Positions 1 to 8,780 of a DNA stretch of 21,998 bases are shown piece by piece. Source of the DNA: an uncultured Erysipelotrichaceae bacterium (GTDB lineage: Bacteria; Bacillota_I; Bacilli_A; RF39; UBA660). The notes below the pieces were generated by a model, which saw only the letters and a program-made list of their open reading frames with translations, was not told the DNA's origin and made no database searches. Every line of letters begins with the position of its first letter. Positions within the stretch are counted from its first letter, which is position 1. The stretch covers positions 1-21,998 of the forward strand of contig CADBMU010000030.1 of assembly GCA_902795845.1 (NCBI GenBank). Reading direction: 5' to 3'. Both the position numbers and the translations under genes were made by a program.

Positions 1-2375
1 TAAAATAATCTTATTTTCTCTGATAGAGTTTCTTTAAACTCATAATTTTTATTTAAAGTATTAATAAATGTTTTACCAATTCCATCTTTATAGAAGGGAA
101 ATATAATTCCATACTTATTTGTAAATGAAAATAATTCATCATTTTTTTGATTAGCAAAACTACTATTTAGAAATGACAGATAAACATAAGGAAATTCAAG
201 CCCTTTACTTTTATGAATAGTCATAATTTTTACTGAATTAGAATCGCTACTGTTTATTGACATATTAAATTTATTATCTGTATTATCAATTATCTCATCA
301 AAATAATTATTTAAATCATATATATCATAACCAAATTTATTTAAAGCCTCAGCATTATTTAAGAAATATTCTAATTTGGTTAATCTATCATCAATGTCAT
401 AAACAGTAGTTATTTTATTAATAAAATCAAATCTATCGATTATATTAGTTAACAATTCTTTATTAGATATTCCATCGCAAGCTAAAGATAATTCATAACA
501 ATATTTAAAAATATTAGTATTTTTAAAAGTGTTATTTGTAAATATATCAAAGATTTCATCATCACTCATATTAAATAAATAACTTCTAGCAAGTGATATA
601 AAATAATGTTTAAAGCTATTATCATAGCAATTATTTTTAATATTAATAATTAAATTAATAATATTTTTTAATATATATATTTCATCATCATTTTTAATAT
701 CAATATCTTTATCAATAGTGCAAGGTATTTTAAAGCTCTCTAAAATCTTTTTTATTGTTTCAAAATTTTTACTTTTATCAATAAGAATAACAAAATCTTT
801 AAAAGTAATATTTCTAGTATTCATTTTATTATCTTCAAAATAAGCGACTTGTTCTTTATTTTTAATTCTAGTTAAAATATCATTTGCAATAGTAAAAGCT
901 TCAATATCTATTTGTTTATATTTTTTATCACTATTGTTATAATTTAGTATCTCTAAGTCATAGTTGTCATTAACTTTGTTATCATTATAATTGGTATTAC
1001 CAAAAATCATTTCATGTTCATTTTTATAATCGGCTCCACCAATATTATCAAACATTATATTATCAAATATTAAATTAATATTATTAATAACTTCATTACG
1101 TGATCTAAAGTTTTTATTTAAATCAATTTTAAAACCATTGTCATTATTTTTATAACTATCATATTTATTTTTAAATATATATGGATTAGCATTTCTAAAG
1201 CGATAAATACTTTGTTTAATATCCCCAACCATATAAACATTATTATTTTGAATTAGAGAAATAAAAGTTTCTTGAATATCATTTGTATCCTGATATTCAT
1301 CAATCATAATTTCAAAAGTATTATTTTTTATTTCATTTTTTACATCTTCATTTTCTTTTACAAGCTTTATAGCTTTTAGAGCAATATCACTAAATTCATA
1401 AGAATTATGAATATCTTTAAATTCATTTAATTTAACATCTATTTCTTTTAATATATCAATAACTATTTCAGCATATTCTTTAGTGCTTAAGTAATTTTCT
1501 TTTAATTCTAATTTAGTAAATTGAAGATGACTTTTTAATTCTTTTATTTTAGTAGCAATTTCTTCTTTTATTTCTTTTCCTTCATCAGTATAAACATTTT
1601 TTAAAGCTCTTGCTAAAGAGAAATCAATAGAATATTTTAAATCATCAATAGAACTACTGTTAATGAAATTAACAGTTGCATTCATATTTCCACTTAATTT
1701 ATCTTGATTAATTGTTTCGTCATTTAAACAATCAAGTAGAGTAGTAATATCGTCTTTTAAATTTAAGACATATTCTTCATATTCATCAAGGAAAATATTT
1801 GCAGCATTATCACTATAAAATTTAGTTATATAGTTATTTAAAAAATCATTTTTATCAATTAAATTTCCTAAACTTTGATAAGATTTAATTATAGAATCTC
1901 TAATATTTTTATCATCCTTAATACAAAAATCACTAATTAATTTAATAAATTTAGGGTTCTGTTCTTTATATAATCTTTCGAATATTATATCAATAATATT
2001 ATTTAATTCGGTTTTAACGATTGTTGCATCAACAATAGTAAAGTCTTTAGAAATATTTAACAAATAATTATATTTTTTTACTAAACTTTGAGCAAATGAA
2101 TCGAATGTAGTAATATATGATTGGTCAAGTAATAAAGCTTGATCTTCTAAATTATTATCATTAATAATTTTTCTGATTCTTTCTTTCATTTCTTTAGCAG
2201 CATTGTTTGTAAATGTTAATATAATTAATTTATTTATGTCGATACCTTGATTTAAAATTCTTAAAACTCTTTCTTTTAAAACTGTAGTTTTTCCACTACC
2301 AGCACCAGCAGAAACGATAATATTAGTATTTTGTTTATTAACTGCAAGAAGTTGTTCAGTTGTTAAATTACTCAT
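1..2375 (-). CDS. addA: ATP-dependent helicase/nuclease subunit A (AddA), C-terminus cut by window edge
   Basis: Open frame read from ATG at 2375 down to base 1 without a stop, giving the first ~791 residues of a protein that is usually ~1200 aa. AddA is the UvrD-type 3'-5' helicase and nuclease subunit of AddAB, which resects double-strand breaks for RecA loading. Visible superfamily 1 motifs: Walker A AGAGSGKT (residues 23-30), TFTNNAAKEM (motif Ia), DEYQDT Walker B (359-364), GDIKQSIYRFR (motif III), NKNFRSR (motif IV) and TIHKSKGLEF (motif V, about 719-728). The C-terminal nuclease domain would lie outside the window. The start is fixed by an AGGAGAT Shine-Dalgarno just upstream, inside the end of addB; the two frames overlap by 8 bases, so they are probably translationally coupled. 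Identification is firm; the missing end cannot be judged. Confidence 0.95.
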   Translation of the reverse strand, partial: MSNLTTEQLLAVNKQNTNIIVSAGAGSGKTTVLKERVLRILNQGIDINKLIILTFTNNAAKEMKERIRKIINDNNLEDQALLLDQSYITTFDSFAQSLVKKYNYLLNISKDFTIVDATIVKTELNNIIDIIFERLYKEQNPKFIKLISDFCIKDDKNIRDSIIKSYQSLGNLIDKNDFLNNYITKFYSDNAANIFLDEYEEYVLNLKDDITTLLDCLNDETINQDKLSGNMNATVNFINSSSIDDLKYSIDFSLARALKNVYTDEGKEIKEEIATKIKELKSHLQFTKLELKENYLSTKEYAEIVIDILKEIDVKLNEFKDIHNSYEFSDIALKAIKLVKENEDVKNEIKNNTFEIMIDEYQDTNDIQETFISLIQNNNVYMVGDIKQSIYRFRNANPYIFKNKYDSYKNNDNGFKIDLNKNFRSRNEVINNINLIFDNIMFDNIGGADYKNEHEMIFGNTNYNDNKVNDNYDLEILNYNNSDKKYKQIDIEAFTIANDILTRIKNKEQVAYFEDNKMNTRNITFKDFVILIDKSKNFETIKKILESFKIPCTIDKDIDIKNDDEIYILKNIINLIINIKNNCYDNSFKHYFISLARSYLFNMSDDEIFDIFTNNTFKNTNIFKYCYELSLACDGISNKELLTNIIDRFDFINKITTVYDIDDRLTKLEYFLNNAEALNKFGYDIYDLNNYFDEIIDNTDNKFNMSINSSDSNSVKIMTIHKSKGLEFPYVYLSFLNSSFANQKNDELFSFTNKYGIIFPFYKDGIGKTFINTLNKNYEFKETLSEKIRLF

Positions 2376-4734
2376 TATTATCATCTCCTTTTTTTATAAC
2401 TTGTAAGTTAAAATCTTTATTTTTTACAAAACAAATATCTTTATAATCACAGTATTTACAACCATCTTTTTTATTTTCAATTTTAATAGGGGAAATTTTA
2501 AAGTTACCGTTACATACATTAAATATACAATTATTAATTAGGTTTTTTGTAGTTTCTAACAAGGTTTTATCAGCATCAAAAATATTTTTTGTTTTACTAA
2601 CTGAACCATCAGCTTTGATTTTTAAACCTTTTATTACTTCTGATTTTTCATAAGAATCATCAAAAATACTAATTAAACTTAAATTATTAAATGTAATACC
2701 ATCTAATTTTAAATTATTTTCTAATTCTTTATTTAAATCTTTATCTGGTTCATATTTACTACTTAAGTTTAGAATATGCTGTAAATAAACTCCAGCAATA
2801 TTTACATCTGGCAGTACACTTTTTAATAAATATAAATAAAAAGGAAGTTGAATTTCAATACCGAAATCAATCAAGTCTCTATCAAATGGTTGATTGTATG
2901 TTTTATAATCGATAATTAAAGCATTATTATCAAGCATTAAAACTTTATCTATTTTACCTGTTAACTTAGTTTTAATTTTATAATTAATAGGGTAATCTAA
3001 TTTCAGTTCATGTTTTTCTATATTATGCTTAGAATGACTATATTGTTTTTTTATTGTATTAACTACAAAGTGTAATTCTTTTTGTAAATGGCTAATAAAG
3101 AATTTATTTTTATTTGTTAATTCAATTTTATCTTTATATTCATTAAAATAATTCATAAAATATTCATCAACTTTGTCTTCTTCATCATTTAAGGCATTTT
3201 CTAATACATAATGAAATATATCCCCAATAAACTGAGCTAGAGTAGTTTCATATTCATTAATTTTTAAAATACTATTTAAGTAAAATTTAAAAGGACATTC
3301 ATAATATGTTTTTATATTTGTAGCACTAAATGCTAAATTATCATTAATTTTATTTAATAATTTCTTTTCATTAATACTTGTAAAATCATTAGTATAAGTA
3401 TTATATAAACTTTCATAATTACTATTTAATATAGCAAGTTCTTCATTATTTTCATTAAATTTAATTAAACTATCAATCTTTTTAGCTAAATTTAATTTAT
3501 TTAAATCATCACTATAATTAGATATATTATAAACTTTTTTCTCAACTTTCAAATAATCATTGTCAATTAAAAAACTTTTTGAATAAGAATTAAAATTTGA
3601 ATTATTCTTATAAGTTATTACTAAATTTTTAATATTTTTAAAAACTTTCATATATTGTTCTTTAATTAACTTATTATATTCACTAGAAGTTTCTAAGTAA
3701 AAAGGTTTAATGTCATCGTTAATATAGTCTTCATCTTTTTTTAAGATAGGTATACTTCCTAGATTAAAACCAATTAGAAAGACATATTCATCATCATTAA
3801 AAACATTATCTAAAATATTAGTTGTTCTAATTTCATTTTTTAAATGCTCAGTAGGTATTACAGTATTCATCATTTCATATGATATTAAATCTTTTTTTTG
3901 CTTTATATCATCACACCAGTAATAAGTATTTAATAAGTTGAATAATTTATTAAAACAAACATTGTTTACTTGATTATTTGCAATATCAAATTTATCTTTC
4001 ATTTCTTCAAGTAGTACAGTAATATCTTTATTTAAATTATTTAAAAAGTATTTTCCGAAAGCTGTATCGTATAAGCTATTTTGAGATTCTATGTAGTAGG
4101 GGATATTAAATAATTTAAAAATTGTATGAATACTAAAATAATATTCTTCACTATAATTAGCTATATAAATTTTATTAAGAGAAACACCATTATTAATAAG
4201 ATTTGCTATATTTTCAGCAACATAACTTATTTCATCATTAATATTTTCAAATTCATATACTTGGTGTTTATATTCATAATCTTTTTTAGGAATTATTTTA
4301 ACATTTTCTAGTTTAGACAACATATATTTATTAAACTTATTTATATAATCAAAACCATAGACATAAATAGAATCTTTACTTTTTAGTAAATTTAAAAATA
4401 AACTATCTTTAATTAATAAATTATTATTTTCTAAATCTTTTTTTAAATCTATGAGAAATTTAATTTTTGCATTATTAGAATTCACTTCATCAAGATAATA
4501 TAAATCATTAATATAATTTTTTGCTACTGAATAATTTATTTTGTAATTAGTCATTATATAATCAATAGTTTTATTATTATAATCAAAAAATAAACCTTTT
4601 TTTAATTCATTAAAATTCATTATTTTAATATTTTTTAAAATATTATTTTGATCAATATATTCTAATACTTTATTTTTTATATTATCAGGAATTATTAGAA
4701 TAGAGTTGTTATTAATAGTATTTATAAATTCCAT
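2368..4734 (-). CDS. addB: AddB-like PD-(D/E)XK nuclease subunit of AddAB
   Basis: 788 aa, considerably shorter than the ~1150 aa of Bacillus AddB. The C-terminal third is a RecB/AddB-type nuclease: GDIFHYVLENAL (histidine of the nuclease core), LTGKID (Asp596) and IIDYKTY (Asp609, Lys611) followed by QLPFYLYLL. Four cysteines match the AddB iron-sulphur cluster: Cys480 in YYECPFKF, then Cys759, Cys762 and Cys768 in the CxxCx5C tail. The N-terminal part has the AddB look (ILIIPDN) but no Walker A GxGKT is visible, so it is probably a structural or Chi-scanning pseudo-helicase. It lies directly upstream of and overlaps addA by 8 bases, the normal addBA order. The start ATG is preceded by AGGTGAT and an extended -10. 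Function is certain at complex level; whether it binds ATP is doubtful. Confidence 0.93.
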   Translation of the reverse strand: MEFINTINNNSILIIPDNIKNKVLEYIDQNNILKNIKIMNFNELKKGLFFDYNNKTIDYIMTNYKINYSVAKNYINDLYYLDEVNSNNAKIKFLIDLKKDLENNNLLIKDSLFLNLLKSKDSIYVYGFDYINKFNKYMLSKLENVKIIPKKDYEYKHQVYEFENINDEISYVAENIANLINNGVSLNKIYIANYSEEYYFSIHTIFKLFNIPYYIESQNSLYDTAFGKYFLNNLNKDITVLLEEMKDKFDIANNQVNNVCFNKLFNLLNTYYWCDDIKQKKDLISYEMMNTVIPTEHLKNEIRTTNILDNVFNDDEYVFLIGFNLGSIPILKKDEDYINDDIKPFYLETSSEYNKLIKEQYMKVFKNIKNLVITYKNNSNFNSYSKSFLIDNDYLKVEKKVYNISNYSDDLNKLNLAKKIDSLIKFNENNEELAILNSNYESLYNTYTNDFTSINEKKLLNKINDNLAFSATNIKTYYECPFKFYLNSILKINEYETTLAQFIGDIFHYVLENALNDEEDKVDEYFMNYFNEYKDKIELTNKNKFFISHLQKELHFVVNTIKKQYSHSKHNIEKHELKLDYPINYKIKTKLTGKIDKVLMLDNNALIIDYKTYNQPFDRDLIDFGIEIQLPFYLYLLKSVLPDVNIAGVYLQHILNLSSKYEPDKDLNKELENNLKLDGITFNNLSLISIFDDSYEKSEVIKGLKIKADGSVSKTKNIFDADKTLLETTKNLINNCIFNVCNGNFKISPIKIENKKDGCKYCDYKDICFVKNKDFNLQVIKKGDDNNE

Positions 4735-4749
4735 AGAATCACCTGTATA

Positions 4750-4758
4750 AATTGTACC
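4750..4758 (-). promoter_or_regulatory. Extended -10 promoter of addBA
   Basis: Read on the minus strand the sequence is TGGTACAAT, a TGn-extended -10. Sixteen bases follow it before the addB ATG, including the Shine-Dalgarno AGGTGA. No good -35 is seen 17 bases upstream. It lies between the RNase J terminator and addB, the only gap where an addBA promoter can sit. Confidence 0.5.
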
Positions 4759-4784
4759 ATTTTAATATCTTTAAATCTATAAAA

Positions 4785-4816
4785 AGGCATAAAAAAACTA
4801 GAAATTTCTAGTTTTA
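4785..4816 (-). terminator. Rho-independent terminator of rnj
   Basis: A perfect 22-base palindrome at 4794-4815 (AAAACTAGAA paired with its complement) overlaps the RNase J stop codon. It is followed on the minus strand by an uninterrupted T tract. The stem is AT-rich, so efficiency is uncertain. Confidence 0.7.
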
Positions 4817-6490
4817 TTTTGCAACTTTAACTTCCATAATGACTGGTAGAATAATAGGGTGTCTACCAGTAAGTTCACTAATAAAAGGATGAAGTTCTAA
4901 AATTATTTGATTACGTAAATCAGTATAGTTGTATGCACTAGTACTTAAAGAATTATTAACTATTTCACTAACTTTTCTTTCTATTTTTTGAATTAATTCA
5001 GCATTTTCATTAACAAGGATAAATCCTCTTGTTGTGATATTTGGTTTTATTAATAATTCTCTTGTATATGGATTAATATTTAAAATTGTTACTAAAATAC
5101 CATCTTTACTCATTAGTTTACGATCTTTAATTATTACTGATCCAATATCTCCGATACGAGAACCATCAACATAAACATCTCCAGCTTGAACGCGAGGTCC
5201 TTTTTTTACAATACCATCTTTTAGTTCAAGAGTATCACCATTTTCAAGAATAAAAATATTTTCACGAGGAACTCCACATGCAACTCCTAAATCAGCATGA
5301 CTTTTAAGCATACGGTATTCACCATGCATTGGCATAAAATATTCTGGTTTAATTAATCTTAACATTAATTTTAATTCTTCACCTTTACCATGACCAGAAG
5401 CATGAATATCAGAAAATTCTGAATTGGTAAATACTTTAACTCCCTTTAAATATAGTTTATTTATTACTTTGTTAATACTTGCAGCATTACCAGGAATAGG
5501 GTTAGATGAGAATACTACTAAATCATCTGGCATAAGTGTTATTTGTTTATGAACACCATTAGCAATTCTAGATAAAGCAGCAAGAGGTTCACCTTGAGAA
5601 CCAGTACATAATATACAAACTTCATTTTTTCTTAGATTCTTAGCTTTAGCATAATCAATAATAATACTTTTATCAGTAATAAGTCCATTATTTAAAGCAA
5701 GCTCAATACTTGTTTCCATACTTCTACCAAAAACTACTATTTTACGATTATATTTTTTACATGTTTCAACAATATGTTTAACACGATAAATATTTGATGC
5801 GAATGTTGCAATAATAATTCTTGCATGATGTTTAGATACAATATCATCAAGAGCTTCATCAACTAAACTTTCACTTTTAGAAAAACCTTCTGATAGGGCA
5901 TTAGTACTATCACTTAATAGTAGCTTAACACCTTTTTTACCAATTTCAGCCATTTTATGTAAATCAGCCATTGGACCAATTGGAGTTAAATCAAATTTAA
6001 AATCTCCTGTTTCAAAAATAGTACCATTTGGTGTATGAATTGCAAGAGCAAAAGAATCAGGAATAGAGTGAGTAGTAGCAACAAATTCAATATTAAAATG
6101 TTTGAATTTTAAATGCGTATTACCATCTATTGTTTCAATATTCTTATAACCAATATTTCTATCTTCTAATTTATTTTTTATTAATTCTGCAGCAATCCTA
6201 GGAGCATAAATAACTGGAACATTAACATTTTGAAGTAAGAATGTTATTCCTCCAATATGGTCTTCATGACCATGAGTTATTATTAATGCTTTAATTTTAC
6301 TTTCATTTTGCTTTAAATATGTAACATCTTGAATAACATAATCAACACCTAAAAGATCACTTTCAGGAAACATAACTCCAGCATCGATTATAATAATCTC
6401 GTCTTTATGAGTTACAACGTACATATTTTTACCAACTTCACCTAAGCCTCCTAAAGCAACTAGAGACGTAGTGTTTCTATCATTTTTCAT
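4814..6490 (-). CDS. rnj: Ribonuclease J
   Basis: 558 aa, the full length expected for RNase J, the metallo-beta-lactamase/beta-CASP ribonuclease with 5'-3' exo- and endonuclease activity in mRNA decay and rRNA maturation. Metal ligands are seen in THGHEDHIGG (His73, His75, Asp77, His78), the ETGDFKFD stretch (about 160-167) and the late MHGEYRM motif. SDSTNA (about 194-199) and HASGHGKGEEL are typical beta-CASP signatures, and the C-terminal ~110 residues form the RNase J dimerisation domain. The ATG is preceded by GAAAGGAAG. Only one RNase J is in this window, so J1 versus J2 is not assigned. It is monocistronic here, with its own promoter and terminator, and is divergent from the pilin-ftsY operon. 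Confidence 0.96.
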   Translation of the reverse strand: MKNDRNTTSLVALGGLGEVGKNMYVVTHKDEIIIIDAGVMFPESDLLGVDYVIQDVTYLKQNESKIKALIITHGHEDHIGGITFLLQNVNVPVIYAPRIAAELIKNKLEDRNIGYKNIETIDGNTHLKFKHFNIEFVATTHSIPDSFALAIHTPNGTIFETGDFKFDLTPIGPMADLHKMAEIGKKGVKLLLSDSTNALSEGFSKSESLVDEALDDIVSKHHARIIIATFASNIYRVKHIVETCKKYNRKIVVFGRSMETSIELALNNGLITDKSIIIDYAKAKNLRKNEVCILCTGSQGEPLAALSRIANGVHKQITLMPDDLVVFSSNPIPGNAASINKVINKLYLKGVKVFTNSEFSDIHASGHGKGEELKLMLRLIKPEYFMPMHGEYRMLKSHADLGVACGVPRENIFILENGDTLELKDGIVKKGPRVQAGDVYVDGSRIGDIGSVIIKDRKLMSKDGILVTILNINPYTRELLIKPNITTRGFILVNENAELIQKIERKVSEIVNNSLSTSAYNYTDLRNQIILELHPFISELTGRHPIILPVIMEVKVAK

Positions 6491-6537
6491 ATAATCTTCC
6501 TTTCAATATTAAGAATAAAAGTTGTTTCGACTTGATA

Positions 6538-6566
6538 ATTATAGCGCAAAAACCTTTTCTTGTCCA
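6538..6566 (-). promoter_or_regulatory. Consensus sigma-A promoter of rnj
   Basis: On the minus strand TGGACA (6566-6561), a 17-base spacer, then TATAAT (6543-6538). This is the best canonical -35/-10 pair in the window. The transcript would start about 40 bases upstream of the rnj ATG. Confidence 0.8.
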
Positions 6567-6575
6567 CTATTTCTG

Positions 6576-6584
6576 TGATATACT
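6576..6584 (+). promoter_or_regulatory. Extended -10 promoter of the pilin-ftsY-ylxM operon
   Basis: TGATATACT (TGn plus TATACT at 6579-6584) lies 16 bases before the ATG at 6601. It overlaps the divergent rnj control region, and no convincing -35 is present. The Shine-Dalgarno GGTGAT (6591-6596) would sit at the very 5' end of the mRNA. Confidence 0.55.
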
Positions 6585-6600
6585 CTAAATGGTGATATTA

Positions 6601-6936
6601 ATGAATAAAAAAGGATTTACTTTAGCAGAATTACTTGGAGTAATAGTAGTTTTATCTATTATTGTTAGTATTGCAGGATTAAGTGTAATTTCTGTAATGA
6701 ACAAAGCTAAAAATAAAACTTTTGCAGAAATGACTGATAATTTAAAAGATGCAGCTAAAACTTGTTATTTAGATAATGAATTAGATTATACAAATTGTGA
6801 TACTGTTAAAGAATTAAAAGATAATGGATATTTTGAAGATAATAAAGATTATTGCAATAATGTTACCATAGACTTTAGTGAAACTAGTGATGGTGATGAT
6901 TATCAAGTGAATTTGTCAGGAAAATGTGGCAATTAA
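6601..6936 (+). CDS. Type IV pilin-like / pseudopilin protein with prepilin N-methylation motif
   Basis: 111 aa from the ATG at 6601, chosen over the in-frame ATG at 6589 because GGTGAT (6591-6596) is correctly placed only for 6601. The N-terminus MNKKGFTLAELLGVIVVL is a class III prepilin signal. Prepilin peptidase would cut Gly5|Phe6, leaving Phe1 and Glu5 of the mature pilin, then a ~20-residue hydrophobic helix that serves as membrane anchor and assembly surface. The small globular part carries four cysteines (55, 66, 85, 109), which could form two disulphides. It resembles competence or type II pseudopilins (ComGC/GspG size class), but no other pilus gene is in the window, so the machine it belongs to is unknown. 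Its stop codon lies inside the ftsY Shine-Dalgarno, so the two are cotranscribed. Confidence 0.85.
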   Translation: MNKKGFTLAELLGVIVVLSIIVSIAGLSVISVMNKAKNKTFAEMTDNLKDAAKTCYLDNELDYTNCDTVKELKDNGYFEDNKDYCNNVTIDFSETSDGDDYQVNLSGKCGN

Positions 6937-6949
6937 GGAGGTTTTTTAA

Positions 6950-7942
6950 ATGGGATTATTTGATAAATTAAAAAGTATCGTTTCTAAAAAAGAAGAAATA
7001 AAAGATACTAATGAAGAAAAAATAATTGAAACTTATGATAAAGGTCTTGAAAAAACAAGAAAAGAATTTGTTTCAAAATTATCTGTTTTAGGACATAAAT
7101 ATACTAAAGTAAATGATGAATATTTTGAAGAGTTAGAAGATTTACTTATTATGGCTGATATAGGTGTTAAAACAGTAATGGATTTTATTGATCGATTAAA
7201 AGATCGAGTAAAAAAAGAAAATATTACTGATACAGAATATTTAAAAGAAGTAATTGTTGATGAACTTTTTATTATATATGTTAATGGTGAAAGTTTAAGT
7301 GATAAAATAAATATTCAAAATGATGGACCCACTGTTATTTTAATGGTTGGAGTAAATGGCGTAGGAAAAACTACAACTATTGCCAAACTTGCTTATAAAT
7401 ATAAAAAAATGGGTAAAAAAGTTGCTATGATAGCGGCTGATACTTTTAGAGCAGGGGCCGTAAAACAACTTGAAGATTGGGCTATAAAAACAAATTCAAT
7501 ATTTTATGGTAAACAAGATACAGATCCAGCAGGTGTTATATATGATGGTCTTGATAAAGCGGTAAAAGAAAATGCTGATATAGTATTAATTGATACGGCT
7601 GGAAGACTTCAAAACAAAGTAAATTTAATGAAAGAATTAGAAAAAATAAACAAAGTAATTGGAAAATTTATTCCAAATGCCCCACATGAAACTTTATTAG
7701 TAATTGATGCAACTACAGGTCAAAATGGTATTTTACAAGCTAAAGCATTTAAAGAAATTACTAATATTACTGGTATAGTATTAACAAAACTTGATGGAAC
7801 AGCAAAAGGTGGAATAGTTCTTGCTATAAAAGAAGAAGTTAATTTACCAGTCAAATTCATTGGGCTAGGTGAAAGCATGGAAGACTTACAAACATTTGAT
7901 ATAGAAAATTATATTTATGGTTTATTTAAGGATATGGTTTAA
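6950..7942 (+). CDS. ftsY: Signal recognition particle receptor FtsY
   Basis: 330 aa SRP GTPase that docks ribosome-SRP complexes at the membrane for cotranslational insertion. The N-domain helical bundle (about 25-110) precedes the G domain with GVNGVGKT (134-141, G1), DTFRAGA (164-170), DTAGR (215-219), TKLDGTAKGG (279-288) and GLGE (305-308). The acidic A domain found in E. coli is absent, as usual in Gram-positive bacteria. A full AAGGAGG Shine-Dalgarno at 6935-6941 overlaps the pilin stop, and the 3' end shares one base with ylxM (TAATG). FtsY rather than Ffh: there is no methionine-rich M domain and the protein ends right after the G domain. Confidence 0.97.
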   Translation: MGLFDKLKSIVSKKEEIKDTNEEKIIETYDKGLEKTRKEFVSKLSVLGHKYTKVNDEYFEELEDLLIMADIGVKTVMDFIDRLKDRVKKENITDTEYLKEVIVDELFIIYVNGESLSDKINIQNDGPTVILMVGVNGVGKTTTIAKLAYKYKKMGKKVAMIAADTFRAGAVKQLEDWAIKTNSIFYGKQDTDPAGVIYDGLDKAVKENADIVLIDTAGRLQNKVNLMKELEKINKVIGKFIPNAPHETLLVIDATTGQNGILQAKAFKEITNITGIVLTKLDGTAKGGIVLAIKEEVNLPVKFIGLGESMEDLQTFDIENYIYGLFKDMV

Positions 7943-8238
7943 TGAAAAAATTAGAACATTATACAAAATTATTTGATATTTATAAAAATATTTTAAAAGA
8001 AGAAGAAAAAAAAATATTTTCTGATTATTATGAAGAAGATTTATCGATGCAAGAAATTGCTGATAATTATGAGATTTCCAAGAGTGCTGTTGGGAAAAAA
8101 ATAAAAAATATTGAAAATAAATTAGATAATTATGAATCTTCTTTAAATATTTCTAAAAATTATGAAATATTAAATAATATACTTTTGGAAAATGACATTA
8201 ATAAAATAAAAGAAAAAATAAGTATAATTTTAAAATAA
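7942..8238 (+). CDS. ylxM: YlxM-like putative DNA-binding/SRP-associated protein
   Basis: 98 aa. A sigma-70 region 4-like helix-turn-helix is evident: the LSMQEIADNYEISKSAVGKK stretch at about residues 34-53, following a leader helix. This is the YlxM/p13 family, normally encoded beside ftsY and ffh and reported to modulate SRP GTPase function. The start overlaps the ftsY stop by one base, implying translational coupling. Unlike the usual ylxM-ffh order, no ffh follows: a terminator comes directly after. Length and charge match the family (~100-115 aa). Confidence 0.85.
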   Translation: MKKLEHYTKLFDIYKNILKEEEKKIFSDYYEEDLSMQEIADNYEISKSAVGKKIKNIENKLDNYESSLNISKNYEILNNILLENDINKIKEKISIILK

Positions 8239-8250
8239 ATGCTTAAAATA

Positions 8251-8287
8251 AAAAAAGGAAGCGTGTTGATTTAGCTTCCTTTTTTTA
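8251..8287 (+). terminator. Rho-independent terminator after ylxM
   Basis: GGAAGC (8257-8262) pairs with GCTTCC (8274-8279). The stem is extended by the A tract before it and the T tract after it. This is a clear intrinsic terminator ending the pilin-ftsY-ylxM operon. Confidence 0.9.
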
Positions 8288-8330
8288 TAAAAACTATTGC
8301 TATATAACTAATTTTATAGTATCATTTATA

Positions 8331-8346
8331 TATACTATGGTAGGTG
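8331..8346 (+). promoter_or_regulatory. Probable -10 and Shine-Dalgarno for the 8353 gene
   Basis: TATACT (8331-8336) followed within a few bases by AGGTG (8342-8346), six bases before the ATG. No recognisable -35. The leader would be only about 10 bases. Confidence 0.4.
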
Positions 8347-8352
8347 TAATGA

Positions 8353-8712
8353 ATGAAAGATAATAAATTAGTTTTAAAATATTGTCCTAATTTTTATAAG
8401 ATAATGAATATGGATTTCCAAGAAGGAGATAATATTAGTACTAAATTAGTAGATATTTATGAAGACTTTATTTTTAAAGCAGATTTAACTAAAGAAGAAA
8501 ATATAAAGTTAGTAAAAGATATAGATCATGTTTTAAATTCATATATTGAAGATTATGCTTTTAGAAAAGAAGTAAAGAGTAAATTATTTACAATTAGAAT
8601 TAAAAAGACAGGAAAAGATATTTTAACTTTAATAGTTGAAGCAATCATTGGTTTATTTGATAAATATATTGAGGAAACAACAAGAAAAATATATATAGCA
8701 AGATGGATTTAA
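8353..8712 (+). CDS. Hypothetical protein, 119 aa
   Basis: Not recognised. No signal peptide and no clear transmembrane helix. The sequence is rich in charged residues and predicted mostly helical by pattern, with a moderately hydrophobic segment LTLIVEAIIGLFDKYI near residues 93-108 that is probably an amphipathic helix. The start has AGGTG six bases upstream; an overlapping ATG at 8349 hits a stop within a few codons and is rejected. It is a single-gene unit with its own -10-like element and its own terminator, and codon use matches the neighbouring chromosomal genes, so it is very likely expressed. The function cannot be inferred from context, since it stands between the SRP operon and the surface-protein block. 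Confidence 0.7.
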   Translation: MKDNKLVLKYCPNFYKIMNMDFQEGDNISTKLVDIYEDFIFKADLTKEENIKLVKDIDHVLNSYIEDYAFRKEVKSKLFTIRIKKTGKDILTLIVEAIIGLFDKYIEETTRKIYIARWI

Positions 8713-8737
8713 GGTACACGAAAGTGTACTTTTTATT
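8713..8737 (+). terminator. Rho-independent terminator with GAAA tetraloop
   Basis: GTACAC (8714-8719), loop GAAA (8720-8723), GTGTAC (8724-8729), then TTTTT. It starts right after the stop of the 8353 gene. Confidence 0.9.
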
Positions 8738-8780
8738 TACAAAATTTTAAGAAAAACTACTACCAATTTATAAACTTTTG

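Noticed and set aside
4126..4311. 61-residue open frame on the plus strand inside addB
   Set aside because: Antisense to a well-supported gene; low-complexity Ile/Phe-rich translation caused by AT-rich DNA; no ribosome site.
6589..6600. Upstream ATG for the pilin gene
   Set aside because: The ATG at 6589 precedes the Shine-Dalgarno GGTGAT and would add residues before the prepilin signal; the ATG at 6601 fits.
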